Shown piece after piece: positions 5,945 to 14,675 of a stretch of DNA of 39,362 nt (positions within the stretch are counted from its first letter, which is position 1; the number at the start of each line of letters is the position of its first letter). The translations under genes and the position numbers were made by a program. This DNA is from an uncultured Anaerotruncus sp. (GTDB lineage: Bacteria; Bacillota; Clostridia; Oscillospirales; CAG-272), in the NCBI GenBank assembly GCA_905210995.1, contig CAJLZE010000011.1, positions 1 through 39,362 of the forward strand, given 5' to 3'. The notes below the pieces were generated by a model. It saw nothing but the letters and a program-made list of their open reading frames with translations, had not been told where the DNA came from and ran no database searches.

Positions 5945-7287
5945 TGTCACCTGTAAAATATCTGGTCTACGGACTTGTGATCCTTGTCATGCTGGTGCTC
6001 TCCGCCTTCTTTTCGGGAAGCGAGATATCGTTCAACACAGCAAATAAGATGCGTTTGCGCAAAGCAGCCGAATCCGGTTCGCGGCGAGCGCGTCTGGCAT
6101 GCAAGATCAGCGATCACTTCACTACGGCGCTGTCGGCAATACTCATCGGCAACAACCTCGCCAATATCGCAGCCTCTACCGCTGCGACCTCCATTGCAAT
6201 AGCGTTACTTGCAAACATAAACGGCGGCGACGCGCTTGCATCGACTCTTTCCACCGTGATCATGACGGTGATCGTTCTCATATTCGGTGAGATCGTGCCG
6301 AAGCTTCTTTGCAAGCAGCACGCAGATACCGTTGTTCTGTGGGTCGCGATCCCCGTTCTTATACTGACGATCATTCTCATACCTGCCGTGGCGATAGTCA
6401 TGGGACTTCTCTGGCTGCTTCGCCTCATCTGGGGCAAGGACAAGAGCGAGGGCGTCGATGTCACCGAGGAGGAGCTTTCTTCTATCATAGACACTGTTGA
6501 AGAGGAGGGCGTTATCGACGAGGGACAGAGCGACCTGCTTCAGTCAACGCTCGAATTTCACGAGACCACGATCGAGGAGGTAATGACTCCGCGTATCGAC
6601 CTCACGACGATAGACATAGACGATGACCGCGAGGCGATCATCGAAACTGTCGAAAACTCAAAATATTCGCGCCTGCCTGTTTACGAGGACAGCATTGACA
6701 ATATTATCGGCGTTCTGTACCTCAACCACTATTACCGTGAGGCGGTCGATAATCCCGATGTCGACATACGTTCTCTGCTCATGAAGCCCTGCTTCCTACA
6801 CAAGACCATGCATCTCCCCGATGCCCTTCGTCACCTGCGTGACCGCAGAACGCATATCGCCATTGTCATTGACGAATTCGGCGGCACGATGGGCGTTGTC
6901 ACGATAGAGGACATTCTCGAGGAGCTGGTCGGCGATATTTGGGACGAATCGGACGAGATCGTCACCGATGTCGTGAAAACGGGAGAAAACACCTACGAGG
7001 TGCTCGGCGAAGCGAACATTTATGATTTCTTCAATGAGATCGATTACGAACCGCGCGACTTTGAGAGCGAATATTCGACGGTCGGCGGATGGGCAGTCGA
7101 GAATCTGAATTCCGACCCTCACGTCGGAGACAGCTTCACCTGCGGAAGACTTTATGTTATCGTTACCGAAATGGACGATATGCGCGTCACCAAGGTGACC
7201 GCAGTGCTCAACAAGCCTTCCGAGGACGAAGACGAGGATTATGAAGTATCGTCAGACGATCGCGAACGCGACACCGAAAAATCGTAA
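5944..7287 (+). CDS. CNNM/CorC-family (DUF21-CBS) membrane protein, second copy
   Basis: This 447-residue protein has the same DUF21, CBS pair and CorC_HlyC order as the gene before it and is clearly a paralogue. Shared landmarks include FSGSEISFNTANKMRLR near the N-terminus, EEVMTPRIDL at the start of the CBS pair and EDILEELVGDIWDE before the CorC domain. Its ATG overlaps the stop of the first copy (TGATG), so the two are translationally coupled and may form a heteromer. It ends in a strongly acidic tail (after about residue 425) that the first copy has only in shorter form. The motifs fit cation homeostasis; the substrate is unknown. Confidence 0.88.
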   Translation: MSPVKYLVYGLVILVMLVLSAFFSGSEISFNTANKMRLRKAAESGSRRARLACKISDHFTTALSAILIGNNLANIAASTAATSIAIALLANINGGDALASTLSTVIMTVIVLIFGEIVPKLLCKQHADTVVLWVAIPVLILTIILIPAVAIVMGLLWLLRLIWGKDKSEGVDVTEEELSSIIDTVEEEGVIDEGQSDLLQSTLEFHETTIEEVMTPRIDLTTIDIDDDREAIIETVENSKYSRLPVYEDSIDNIIGVLYLNHYYREAVDNPDVDIRSLLMKPCFLHKTMHLPDALRHLRDRRTHIAIVIDEFGGTMGVVTIEDILEELVGDIWDESDEIVTDVVKTGENTYEVLGEANIYDFFNEIDYEPRDFESEYSTVGGWAVENLNSDPHVGDSFTCGRLYVIVTEMDDMRVTKVTAVLNKPSEDEDEDYEVSSDDRERDTEKS

Positions 7288-7298
7288 AAATAAATCAC

Positions 7299-7326
7299 GG
7301 GGCTGCCGGGTAAAACCGACAGCCCC
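7299..7326. repeat. Hairpin between the CorC pair and queH
   Basis: An 11-bp stem with one mismatch (7299-7309 with 7316-7326) follows the second CorC stop. No T run follows on the plus strand, so it may be a weak terminator or an mRNA-stabilising structure. Confidence 0.5.
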
Positions 7327-7340
7327 ATATTGAAAATATC

Positions 7341-8003
7341 ATGAACAAAATAAATTATCAGCAAAAACTCGATGAGTTGATAGCCTCTTTGGACGGCAAG
7401 CGTCCTTCCCTTTTGCTGCACAGTTGCTGCGCGCCGTGCAGCAGTTATTGCCTTGAATATCTCGCACGCTATTTTGATATAACCGTGCTTTACTATAACC
7501 CCAACATTTCGCCGGAGGCGGAATTTCGAAAGCGTGCAAACGAAGAAGCACGCTTTATTGACGAATTCCCCGCTGCGGCAGGCGTAAAGCTCATTGTGGA
7601 TGAGTATCATCCCGAGGAATTCTACTCGGCAGTGCACGGGCTGGAGAACCTTCCCGAGGGCGGTGAGCGGTGCTTCATATGCTACAGGCTTCGCCTTGAG
7701 CGCGCCGCACGGTACGCGTCGGAGCACGGCTTTGACCTCTTTTGCACCACACTTTCGATAAGCCCTATGAAAAACTGCGAAAAGCTCAATGAAATAGGAG
7801 AGGAGCTTTCAGCCGTATACGGCGTGAAATATCTCCCCTCCGATTTCAAGAAACGCGGCGGGTACAAGCGCTCGATCGAGCTTTCGCGCGAATACGGGCT
7901 GTACCGTCAGAACTGGTGCGGCTGTGTATTTTCCAAGCGCGATGCGAAAGCACCGCACACATCAGACATCGAAGCAGCTCCCGCCGATAAACTCACGCAT
8001 TAG
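7341..8003 (+). CDS. queH: Epoxyqueuosine reductase QueH
   Basis: QueH performs the last step of queuosine synthesis in tRNA, reducing epoxyqueuosine; it is the alternative to QueG. The 220-residue product has the family's (former DUF208) cysteine pattern: HSCCAPCSSY with Cys29, Cys30 and Cys33, then RCFICYRLRLE with Cys111 and Cys114, and NWCGC with Cys193 and Cys195. These coordinate an iron-sulfur cluster and a neighbouring metal site in studied members. The ribosome site before the ATG at 7341 is weak. The last 42 bases overlap, tail to tail, the end of the nucleoside kinase gene on the other strand. The C-terminal 20 residues are non-conserved in look. Confidence 0.92.
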   Translation: MNKINYQQKLDELIASLDGKRPSLLLHSCCAPCSSYCLEYLARYFDITVLYYNPNISPEAEFRKRANEEARFIDEFPAAAGVKLIVDEYHPEEFYSAVHGLENLPEGGERCFICYRLRLERAARYASEHGFDLFCTTLSISPMKNCEKLNEIGEELSAVYGVKYLPSDFKKRGGYKRSIELSREYGLYRQNWCGCVFSKRDAKAPHTSDIEAAPADKLTH

Positions 8004-9620
8004 TGAGTTGCACGGTATGACAGACTCATCCTCGATCGGTCTGAAATATTTCAGATATTTTATCAGCCTGTTGGCTACAAGAAACTGAGAATCGGTATAC
8101 TGTATCTCGCGCAGCGCAGGCAGCGCTTTTGTTCTGAGCACACAAAGCTCATATTGAAGCGCCGAGTTAAAAACAAAGTTGGCGCCCTCCTGATTCGGGT
8201 ATATCCACCTGAACTCGCCGTTTCTGACCGACTGCCACATATCTATCGTTTTTGCGGCAGGGCTGTTGCGGAAATTCATGTCCCTTACGATACGTCTGAT
8301 GAGCCGCAGATCGGTGATGTTGAGCGGTGAGTGGTCGTCAATATTTATCTGCGCCTGCGGCGCAATGTATATTTTGTATTTCTGATGCTTAGGTATCGAT
8401 CCGGTGAGCTTTTCATTGAGCGCGTGTATGCCTTCGATTATTATCGGGTGATTTTCCTCAACGCGGATCCGCCTTCCCTCCTCACGCCTGCCTGTTTTGA
8501 AATTGAAATGCGGGAGCGTGACCTCTTCTCCGTTTATGAGATCGAAAAGGTCGCGATTGAAGCGTTCGATATCAAGACAGTTTATATGCTCAAGATCGAC
8601 CGTGGCGGGAGTGGCATTCTGAATGCGGCAGATGTCGTCGCGGTCGCGGTAATAGTCGTCCATCGAGATCATAACGGGATTAATACCGCGCGAAAGCAGC
8701 TCTATGCGCAGACGGTTGCAGAATGTCGTCTTGCCGCTCGAGCTGGGACCCGCAATGCCGATGAGACGTATATTTTCAATATCCTCTTCAATACGATCAC
8801 CTAAGTCGGCAAGCATATTCGAGTGCCTCGCCTCACACATCTGAACAAAATCGCGCGCATTGCCGGTATCGACCTGGCGGTTGATATCAGCTATCGTCTG
8901 AAGATGTGCCTTTTTTGACCATTTGTACGCGTTCTGAAGCGTTCTGCCGTATGTCGTTTCCTCAACAAATTCCGGGATCTCGGCGTCAAGCTCATACCTC
9001 GGGTACTGGATAATGAGCCCCGGACTGTACGGCTCTATGAGGTATTTTCCTATACAGCCCGTCGAGGCTGCCATATATGCGTGCATATAGTCATAGTACC
9101 CGTCGCAGACATAAAGATTGACCGTGCTTTCCGGGCGGTATTTCAGGATATCGAGCTTATCAAGATGCCCGAAGCGGCGATATATCTCCTCGGCTTCAGC
9201 CTTGCTGACGGTAACTCTTTCTATCGGCAGATCAGCCTCGATTATGCGGCTGACCTCTTTTTTTATGCTGTCTGCCGCCCGATACATATTGAAACCGGGA
9301 GTAAGCGCCTGACAGAACACCGAGCGCGACACATTATAGCTGAAGAAGATGCGCACATCGGGGTAAATATTGCGGAAAGCCATTGAAATTATATATCTGA
9401 GCGTTGCCTCATAAGCTTTTCCCGCTTCTATATTCTCAAGCCCCTTGAGCGTGATCTCCATGCCGTTGTTTTTCTCCGACATGCGGTAGCGCAGCTCCTT
9501 TATCTGCGCGCCTATCTGACAGACAATATATTTTTTTCTGTCTTCCTCTTTCAGAAGGTCAATAACACGCGTTCCGACGGGAACGCTCATTTTTTTGCCG
9601 TAAAGTACGATCCCGACCAT
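7962..9620 (-). CDS. Nucleoside (uridine) kinase with TGS-like N-terminus
   Basis: The 552-residue protein joins an N-terminal ubiquitin-like TGS segment and a threonyl-tRNA-synthetase-like second domain (about 1-230) to a phosphoribulokinase/uridine kinase domain (about 280-490). The P-loop is GPSSSGKTT (291-299), and the nearby SMDDYYRDRDD fits the substrate-binding region of uridine kinases. Proteins of this layout are common in Clostridia and are annotated as nucleoside kinases; the natural substrate here is not proven, and the synthetase-like part lacks any aminoacylation domain. The start at 9620 follows AAAGGAG with a rather long 11-base spacer. The end overlaps queH. Confidence 0.85.
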   Translation of the reverse strand: MVGIVLYGKKMSVPVGTRVIDLLKEEDRKKYIVCQIGAQIKELRYRMSEKNNGMEITLKGLENIEAGKAYEATLRYIISMAFRNIYPDVRIFFSYNVSRSVFCQALTPGFNMYRAADSIKKEVSRIIEADLPIERVTVSKAEAEEIYRRFGHLDKLDILKYRPESTVNLYVCDGYYDYMHAYMAASTGCIGKYLIEPYSPGLIIQYPRYELDAEIPEFVEETTYGRTLQNAYKWSKKAHLQTIADINRQVDTGNARDFVQMCEARHSNMLADLGDRIEEDIENIRLIGIAGPSSSGKTTFCNRLRIELLSRGINPVMISMDDYYRDRDDICRIQNATPATVDLEHINCLDIERFNRDLFDLINGEEVTLPHFNFKTGRREEGRRIRVEENHPIIIEGIHALNEKLTGSIPKHQKYKIYIAPQAQINIDDHSPLNITDLRLIRRIVRDMNFRNSPAAKTIDMWQSVRNGEFRWIYPNQEGANFVFNSALQYELCVLRTKALPALREIQYTDSQFLVANRLIKYLKYFRPIEDESVIPCNSLMREFIGGSCFDV

Positions 9621-9756
9621 TTCCGACCGGTCTCCTTTCTTCTTTCATTATGATAGGAATTTCTCCTACAGCAGTGTATGCCAACCGAACAATGCTTCTT
9701 GCGAAAAACTCAAATTATCAATAAATAATATCCTTGTCGGTATTTTGAATTCGTAT

Positions 9757-10248
9757 TCAAGGCTCAGAGTACAGATTCTTCCAGCCGAATGCCTTAAAAA
9801 TTCTTTTTAGTCTTTTTTTTCTGAAGCCTTCGTTGTTAACGTTATCATATGGTTTTTGAAGATAATAAGCCAAAGTGTCTGCATCTTTTAATATCTCATC
9901 GTATATATCATCGACTTTTGACTTATCCGAATGCCTTGCGACAGAAGAAACGATCGTATCGATATCATTTTCAGAAAACGACCCCAAAGAAACCAACATA
10001 CCCCTTGCCATGATAGAACTGTGAAAAGCATGATCTGCATTATAGCTATTCACTAAAACGTCAATATCGTGCAACAAGCCTGCGGCAGCAGCTAATTCCA
10101 GATCAAGAGAGTAGTTCATTGCAAAAAAAGAAGCTAACTGTGATACACAGTTAAGATGGATCAGTGTAGCGTATGATTCGGTAGACTGAGGCTTTGTCAA
10201 AGTTAAATCAATAATTCTTTCTCGCAGATTATCAATTCTCGTTTTCAT
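9757..10248 (-). CDS. HD-domain metal-dependent phosphohydrolase-like protein
   Basis: The 163-residue product is a compact HD-domain protein. His31, the His60-Asp61 pair, His76, His106 and Asp122 are in the order expected for a metal site. HD proteins hydrolyse phosphate esters such as nucleotides or cyclic dinucleotides; the substrate cannot be told. The ATG at 10248 is preferred because AGGAAG precedes it by six bases; a further ATG seven codons upstream has no such site. The gene and its flanks are clearly richer in A and T than the neighbours, which may point to later acquisition. It lies alone between the kinase and the replication operon on the same strand. Confidence 0.75.
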   Translation of the reverse strand: MKTRIDNLRERIIDLTLTKPQSTESYATLIHLNCVSQLASFFAMNYSLDLELAAAAGLLHDIDVLVNSYNADHAFHSSIMARGMLVSLGSFSENDIDTIVSSVARHSDKSKVDDIYDEILKDADTLAYYLQKPYDNVNNEGFRKKRLKRIFKAFGWKNLYSEP

Positions 10249-10290
10249 TGCATACTTCCTAAAGCGCATTATGTATTATTATATTCGGGA

Positions 10291-11274
10291 TTAGCCGCCG
10301 GAATGCGGACGCGCAAGCTTTTTTGCCCTCACGTCGGTGCCCGTAAGCATAAACGCGGCAAACTCACCGAAAATACGGCTGGTTATCCTGTCCCCATAGC
10401 GGCTGCGCATTTCATCCTGCCGCAGATTCGTGCTTATCATCATCGGCAGTCCCTTGTTTATGCGCGTGTTTATCACATCGTAAAGTGCGCTTATCGTAAA
10501 CTGATTCGACATCTCGGAGCCGAGATCGTCGATCATAAGCAGATCGCACCCGTAATACCGCTCCGTTTTCTCCCCGGTTTCCTGACCGGATGAATTTCCG
10601 AACCGCGCACGTTCAAAATCTGAGAACATTCCGATAGCCCCGGAATAAACGACATCGTAGCCGCGTTCGATAACTACCTTTGCCGTCGCCGTGGTAAGAT
10701 GCGTTTTTCCGAGTCCCGTTCCGCCGAAAAGCGCTATGCTGCCCGACGTGCGCGGGTAGAACGTCTCGGCAAACCGACGTATTGCATTGTATATATAACG
10801 CATATTTTCGAGACTGCGGCGGTCGTCGGCGTAATAATCAAGCGAAAACGTCTCAAATGTCTGCGTGCGCATGAGTCTGCCGAGCCCCGACGACTCATAT
10901 TCAGCCATAATGAGCCGTTGCTTCATGCATCGGCACATGCGACCGTTGATATACCCGCTGTCCTCACATTCCGGGCAGTCATAGCGCGGTTCCGAATAGT
11001 CCGTCGGATACCCCGCGACGGAAAGCAGCGCGTCGCGCCGCGCTTTCAGCCTGTCAACATCCGCGCGTATGTCCGCGACCGTCTCACCGGATGTTTTCAG
11101 AGCAGCCCCCATAAGCCGTATGCCGGTCATTCCAAGCCTACTGTCGATCTCTTTCGTTTCCGGGATCACGTTATGAAGCTCGCCGCGACGTAATTCTGCT
11201 GCGTTAAGCGCCTTTTGACGCTTTTCTTCATACTCGGCTCGAACAAGGCTGTAATTCTCTTTGGTATATCCCAT
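10291..11274 (-). CDS. DnaC/DnaI-like AAA+ helicase loader
   Basis: The 327-residue protein is an AAA+ ATPase of the DnaC/DnaI type, which loads the replicative helicase onto DNA. It has a zinc-binding Cys4 segment (Cys100, Cys103, Cys114, Cys116), Walker A GGTGLGKT (184-191) and Walker B LLMIDDLGSE (about 243-252). The N-terminal 90 residues are helical and charged and would contact the helicase. Its ATG directly follows the TAA of the DnaD-like gene, with no gap, so the two are coupled. IstB-like transposon ATPases share this fold, but the Cys4 module and the DnaD partner favour a chromosomal helicase loader. Confidence 0.85.
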   Translation of the reverse strand: MGYTKENYSLVRAEYEEKRQKALNAAELRRGELHNVIPETKEIDSRLGMTGIRLMGAALKTSGETVADIRADVDRLKARRDALLSVAGYPTDYSEPRYDCPECEDSGYINGRMCRCMKQRLIMAEYESSGLGRLMRTQTFETFSLDYYADDRRSLENMRYIYNAIRRFAETFYPRTSGSIALFGGTGLGKTHLTTATAKVVIERGYDVVYSGAIGMFSDFERARFGNSSGQETGEKTERYYGCDLLMIDDLGSEMSNQFTISALYDVINTRINKGLPMMISTNLRQDEMRSRYGDRITSRIFGEFAAFMLTGTDVRAKKLARPHSGG

Positions 11275-12357
11275 TTACTTTTTTCCCTTTCCGGACGGAA
11301 TATCCGGCGCTTCCGCACCGTCGCCGTAGCTGCGTCTGAGAGCGGCCTCAAAGAAATCGTCCGTATTGAAGCTCGCTCCTTCGGGAACGCTTTTTTGCCC
11401 TGCTTCGCCCTTCTTCGCGGTCATGTAAGCATCCACATCATCCGCATTTTTCAGACCGGCGGCGTTCCACGCCTCAAGTATGGCGTTTGCATACGGAAGC
11501 GACGCTTTTCCCGTGGCATCGGCAGTGATCTCATATGCCTTGCCAATAACATCCATGCCGTACCCGAATTTTCCGACCCATGCGTCTATAAATCCGCGTT
11601 CACGGGCAGTCAAAGCCCTGTCGCGGTTTATACCGAACATTGTGCGGATCTTCCCCTCTGTTTTCGACGCCTCTTCGGCAGTGCGGAGATAACCGTCAAG
11701 TGATTCCGGATCGGTGATGCCGCGGTCGTAAAGATCGAACGCCACCGTTTCGACATATCTCAGCGATCTTCTTCCGACCCTCGCGCAGTGAGCGCAGAGG
11801 TTGATTATGTATTCACCGTCAAGACCGAGATAATCCATCAACCCCATGACCTTTGCCGTCTCGGATGTGGTAAACATCTTCCCCAGCATGCGCTCGCATT
11901 CGTCAATGATCTCGGAGGCTCCCGCACGCCGCTCTATAATATCTGAAAGCTCGTCGGTCGTGTAGACCGGCAGCGGAGCTGCCGGGCGCTTCAGCTTTTT
12001 GGTGCCCGCGTCCCCGACGGAACCGCCCGCGTCGGACTTTTTGTCACGTTTATCGAGCTTATAGGCAGTCTGCTCATCGGCAGACGAGAATATCCCGACT
12101 CCGCGCCAGAAAGCCAGTGCGGCATCGGGGTCATCCTCAGCCGCGGTTCCGAAAGCCGCAGCAGCATCGTCGCGGGACCATCCCGACGATTCCGCAAGGC
12201 AATACATGAGAGCCATGATATCCTTTTTTGTAGCGGATGCGAATCTTTCGGCGGCAGCGCGCGGCATTACCAACACGCTGTTCCCGAAATTTATCTTCGG
12301 GCGCGACGAGGGGGACACGCCGCCTTTATTATTTGTATCCTTTGCTTTGTTATCCAT
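11275..12357 (-). CDS. DnaD-domain replication protein
   Basis: The 360-residue product carries two DnaD-like helical segments (about 135-220 and 225-300; for instance MGLMDYLGLDGEYIINLCAHC and AWVGKFGYGMDVIGKAYE). DnaD-domain proteins work with the helicase loader in primosome assembly in Bacillota, and its neighbour here is that loader. The N-terminus and tail are low-complexity and charged. I place the start at the ATG at 12357, five bases after the rex stop; a GTG 45 bases upstream would overlap rex and has no better ribosome site. It could be part of a housekeeping operon: galU to dnaC on one strand. Confidence 0.8.
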   Translation of the reverse strand: MDNKAKDTNNKGGVSPSSRPKINFGNSVLVMPRAAAERFASATKKDIMALMYCLAESSGWSRDDAAAAFGTAAEDDPDAALAFWRGVGIFSSADEQTAYKLDKRDKKSDAGGSVGDAGTKKLKRPAAPLPVYTTDELSDIIERRAGASEIIDECERMLGKMFTTSETAKVMGLMDYLGLDGEYIINLCAHCARVGRRSLRYVETVAFDLYDRGITDPESLDGYLRTAEEASKTEGKIRTMFGINRDRALTARERGFIDAWVGKFGYGMDVIGKAYEITADATGKASLPYANAILEAWNAAGLKNADDVDAYMTAKKGEAGQKSVPEGASFNTDDFFEAALRRSYGDGAEAPDIPSGKGKK

Positions 12358-12362
12358 GGTGA

Positions 12363-13049
12363 TCAGTCTTTGTTTTGCTCGCTTGAATGCAGACGATAGC
12401 ACAGCGTCATGAGCGAATCTCCGAGATGGACATTTTCCACAATAGCCGACTTCTGCTTAAGATCCAGTTCGTTGCTGGTAAAGTTCCACACCCCCGGGAC
12501 ACCCGCGTCTTCAACAGTGCGCAGCACATCGGCAGCGCACTCACGCGGCAGCGTAAGAACGGCAATATCCACCTTGTGCTTGCGGCAGTAGTCACCAAGC
12601 TCGGATGAAGGGTAGATAGTAACCCCCGCGACTGCATCCCCCGTTACAGCCGGGTTTGTGTCGAACATCGCCATAACTCTGACGCCGCGACGCTCAAACA
12701 TGGGCGAACGCACAATAGCGCGCCCGAGGTTGCCCGCGCCTATTATGACAGCCGTATATCCGTTGTTCGCGCCGAGAATGTCAAGTATCTGAGTATAGAG
12801 CTTCTCGACATTATAACCGTAGCCCTGCTGACCGAAACCGCCGAAGCAGTTAAGATCCTGCCTGATCTGCGAGGCGGTCACATTCATGATCCCGGCAAGT
12901 TCGGCTGAGCTTATGCGCGTTCTTCCGTGCGAAAGCAGCTCCCGCAGATATCTGTAATATCGCGGAAGACGCTTTATAACGGCGTCCGATATATTTCTGT
13001 CGTGGTGAAGCTCATCATTCTGAATGCTTTTGTTTTCCATGATATTCAT
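12363..13049 (-). CDS. rex: Redox-sensing transcriptional repressor Rex
   Basis: Rex senses the NADH/NAD+ ratio and represses fermentation and respiration genes when NADH is low. The 228-residue protein has an N-terminal winged helix (about 17-85, with SSAELAGIMNVTASQIRQDL) and a Rossmann domain with the NAD-binding GAGNLGRAI. The start at 13049 follows GGAG by nine bases; the open frame runs on upstream to 13304 but that part lies in tsaD coding sequence and is arginine-rich nonsense. It lies 35 bases after tsaD in a long operon. A Rex-box-like sequence lies in the gap promoter region of this same window (35647-35664). Confidence 0.93.
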   Translation of the reverse strand: MNIMENKSIQNDELHHDRNISDAVIKRLPRYYRYLRELLSHGRTRISSAELAGIMNVTASQIRQDLNCFGGFGQQGYGYNVEKLYTQILDILGANNGYTAVIIGAGNLGRAIVRSPMFERRGVRVMAMFDTNPAVTGDAVAGVTIYPSSELGDYCRKHKVDIAVLTLPRECAADVLRTVEDAGVPGVWNFTSNELDLKQKSAIVENVHLGDSLMTLCYRLHSSEQNKD

Positions 13050-13084
13050 TTCACCGATCTCCGTTCTTTTGAATTTAAGTGTCC

Positions 13085-14116
13085 TCAGTCGCCGTCGTCG
13101 GCATGTGCATTGAGGTCTGTGCCGCCGCACACACCGGCTTTGTAAAGAAACGTTCCTTCGGCAGCAACCATTGCAGCATTGTCTCCGCACAAAGCTACGG
13201 GCGGAAGTATAAGCTCCGCTCCGCGTGCCCGGCAGACTGCGGCAGCAGCCTCGCGCAGATGGGAATTTGCAGCCACACCGCCGGCGATAACGAGCTTGTC
13301 GCATCCGCTCGCCTCAAATGCGGCGGGGATCTTTGATACTATCGCCTCGACTATCGCGCCCGTATAAGCTGAAGCAAATGCGGCACGGCGCTCGCCCTCA
13401 AGCACTTCACCGCGCTGACGCATACCGTTGATGAGATTCAGCGCCGCAGTCTTGAGCCCACTGAACGAAAAATCAAGATTGTCTCCCGCAAGTGCCGGTG
13501 ACGGAAGCCTGAATCCGCGTCTTTCGGGACTTTGGTCACCCTCGCGCGCCAGGCGATCCATATCGGCGCCGCCCGGGTACGGAAGTCCTATGACTCTTCC
13601 GATCTTGTCAAACGCCTCGCCTGCGGCATCGTCCCGCGTTCCGCCGATCTCGCGGTATTCGGTGAAGCTTTTTACATGATAGAAGGATGTATGCCCGCCC
13701 GAAACCACGAGCGACAGAAAAGGAGGCTTCAGCCCCGGGACGGTCAGATACGCCGCTGCCGTGTGCGCATAAACGTGATTGACCGGGATTATGGGCTTGT
13801 CCCATGCATATGCAAAGGACTTTGCAAAATTCACACCGACAAGCAGCGCCCCGATAAGCCCCGGATGAGATGTTACCGCGACCGCGTCAAGAGCCTCCGG
13901 CGTTACCCCGGCTTCGTCGAGAGCACGGCTGACAGTCGGGCATATCGCCTCGATATGTGCGCGTGAGGCTATCTCGGGCACCACACCGCCGTAAAGTCTG
14001 TGCGTTTCTATCTGCGACGCGACTATATTCGACAGCGCTTTGACAACGCCGTCCTTTTCCTCGACGACAGACGCCGATGTTTCGTCACATGATGATTCTA
14101 TTCCAAGTATAAGCAT
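13085..14116 (-). CDS. tsaD: tRNA N6-threonylcarbamoyladenosine transferase TsaD
   Basis: TsaD transfers the threonylcarbamoyl group to A37 of tRNAs that read ANN codons, giving t6A, in a complex with TsaB and TsaE. The 343-residue length is standard. The protein opens with LILGIESSCDETSAS, carries the metal-binding HVYAH and has LVVSGGHTSFY and VAGGVAANSHLRE as family landmarks. It lies 16 bases after rimI and 35 before rex. Its partners tsaE and tsaB are about 3 kb away, in the divergent operon. The C-terminal YKAGVCGGTDLNAH segment replaces the more usual GRVRPRWPL end. Confidence 0.95.
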   Translation of the reverse strand: MLILGIESSCDETSASVVEEKDGVVKALSNIVASQIETHRLYGGVVPEIASRAHIEAICPTVSRALDEAGVTPEALDAVAVTSHPGLIGALLVGVNFAKSFAYAWDKPIIPVNHVYAHTAAAYLTVPGLKPPFLSLVVSGGHTSFYHVKSFTEYREIGGTRDDAAGEAFDKIGRVIGLPYPGGADMDRLAREGDQSPERRGFRLPSPALAGDNLDFSFSGLKTAALNLINGMRQRGEVLEGERRAAFASAYTGAIVEAIVSKIPAAFEASGCDKLVIAGGVAANSHLREAAAAVCRARGAELILPPVALCGDNAAMVAAEGTFLYKAGVCGGTDLNAHADDGD

Positions 14117-14132
14117 CTCTCGTGTATTTCCT

Positions 14133-14675
14133 TTATTCTTTTACGAGGTACTTCTCCATGACGATCGCATTCTCGTCCGGGAAGCTGTAAAAGTGCTTTC
14201 TTATTCCCGCGGGCGTAAACCCGAACGAACGATAAAGCGCCTGCGCGGGGAGATTGTGTTCCCTCACCTCAAGCGTAACGCGTGTACAGCCTTTTTTCTT
14301 CGCTATATCGAGAAGTCCTCCCATGACCGCACGTGCGCAGCCGCGCCTGCGATATTCGGGGCTCGTGGCGATATTCACGATATTTGCCTCGTCAAGCACG
14401 CACTCGATCCCGCCGTATGCCGCGAGCGTCCCGTCCGGCGCCTCGCATGCTAGCGCCGAGATGCTCCCGCACGCGCCGGACTCGCCGCCGAATGCACCGT
14501 CGGCAATATCCGACGTAACACAGCCGCCGAGAAACAGATCGCGTATCGCCCGCAGGCTCCACGGTTCCGAAAATACTTCTTTTTCGATCATTGCGGCTGC
14601 CTCGGCATGACGCTCGGAAAATGCGGTGACGGTAAACCCGTCGGTCATCACTGCATTCTTATCGTTATCACTCAT
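14133..14675 (-). CDS. rimI: Ribosomal-protein-alanine N-acetyltransferase-like protein RimI
   Basis: The 180-residue GNAT protein resembles RimI, which acetylates the N-terminus of ribosomal protein S18. The acetyl-CoA loop is EYRRRGCARAVM, preceded by VNIATSP, and ends with the RimI-like sequence HNLPAQALYRSFGF. Its position just before tsaD is common in Bacillota. The ATG at 14675 overlaps the stop of the lipoprotein gene by eight bases; a later ATG at 14648 is also possible. A 20-residue insert of glycine and serine-rich sequence (FGGESGACGSISALAC) sits after the first helices. The true substrate is inferred from the family only. Confidence 0.85.
   Translation of the reverse strand: MSDNDKNAVMTDGFTVTAFSERHAEAAAMIEKEVFSEPWSLRAIRDLFLGGCVTSDIADGAFGGESGACGSISALACEAPDGTLAAYGGIECVLDEANIVNIATSPEYRRRGCARAVMGGLLDIAKKKGCTRVTLEVREHNLPAQALYRSFGFTPAGIRKHFYSFPDENAIVMEKYLVKE

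Noticed and set aside
7299..7326. Hairpin after the second CorC gene as an intrinsic terminator
   Set aside because: No T run follows on the plus strand, so it is listed as a hairpin only.
12358..12402. GTG start 45 bases upstream for the DnaD-like gene
   Set aside because: It would overlap rex by 40 bases and has no ribosome site; the ATG at 12357 is simpler.
13050..13304. Upstream extension of rex by 85 codons
   Set aside because: The extra part overlaps tsaD, is Arg/Cys-rich and unlike any Rex; a GGAG site points to 13049.
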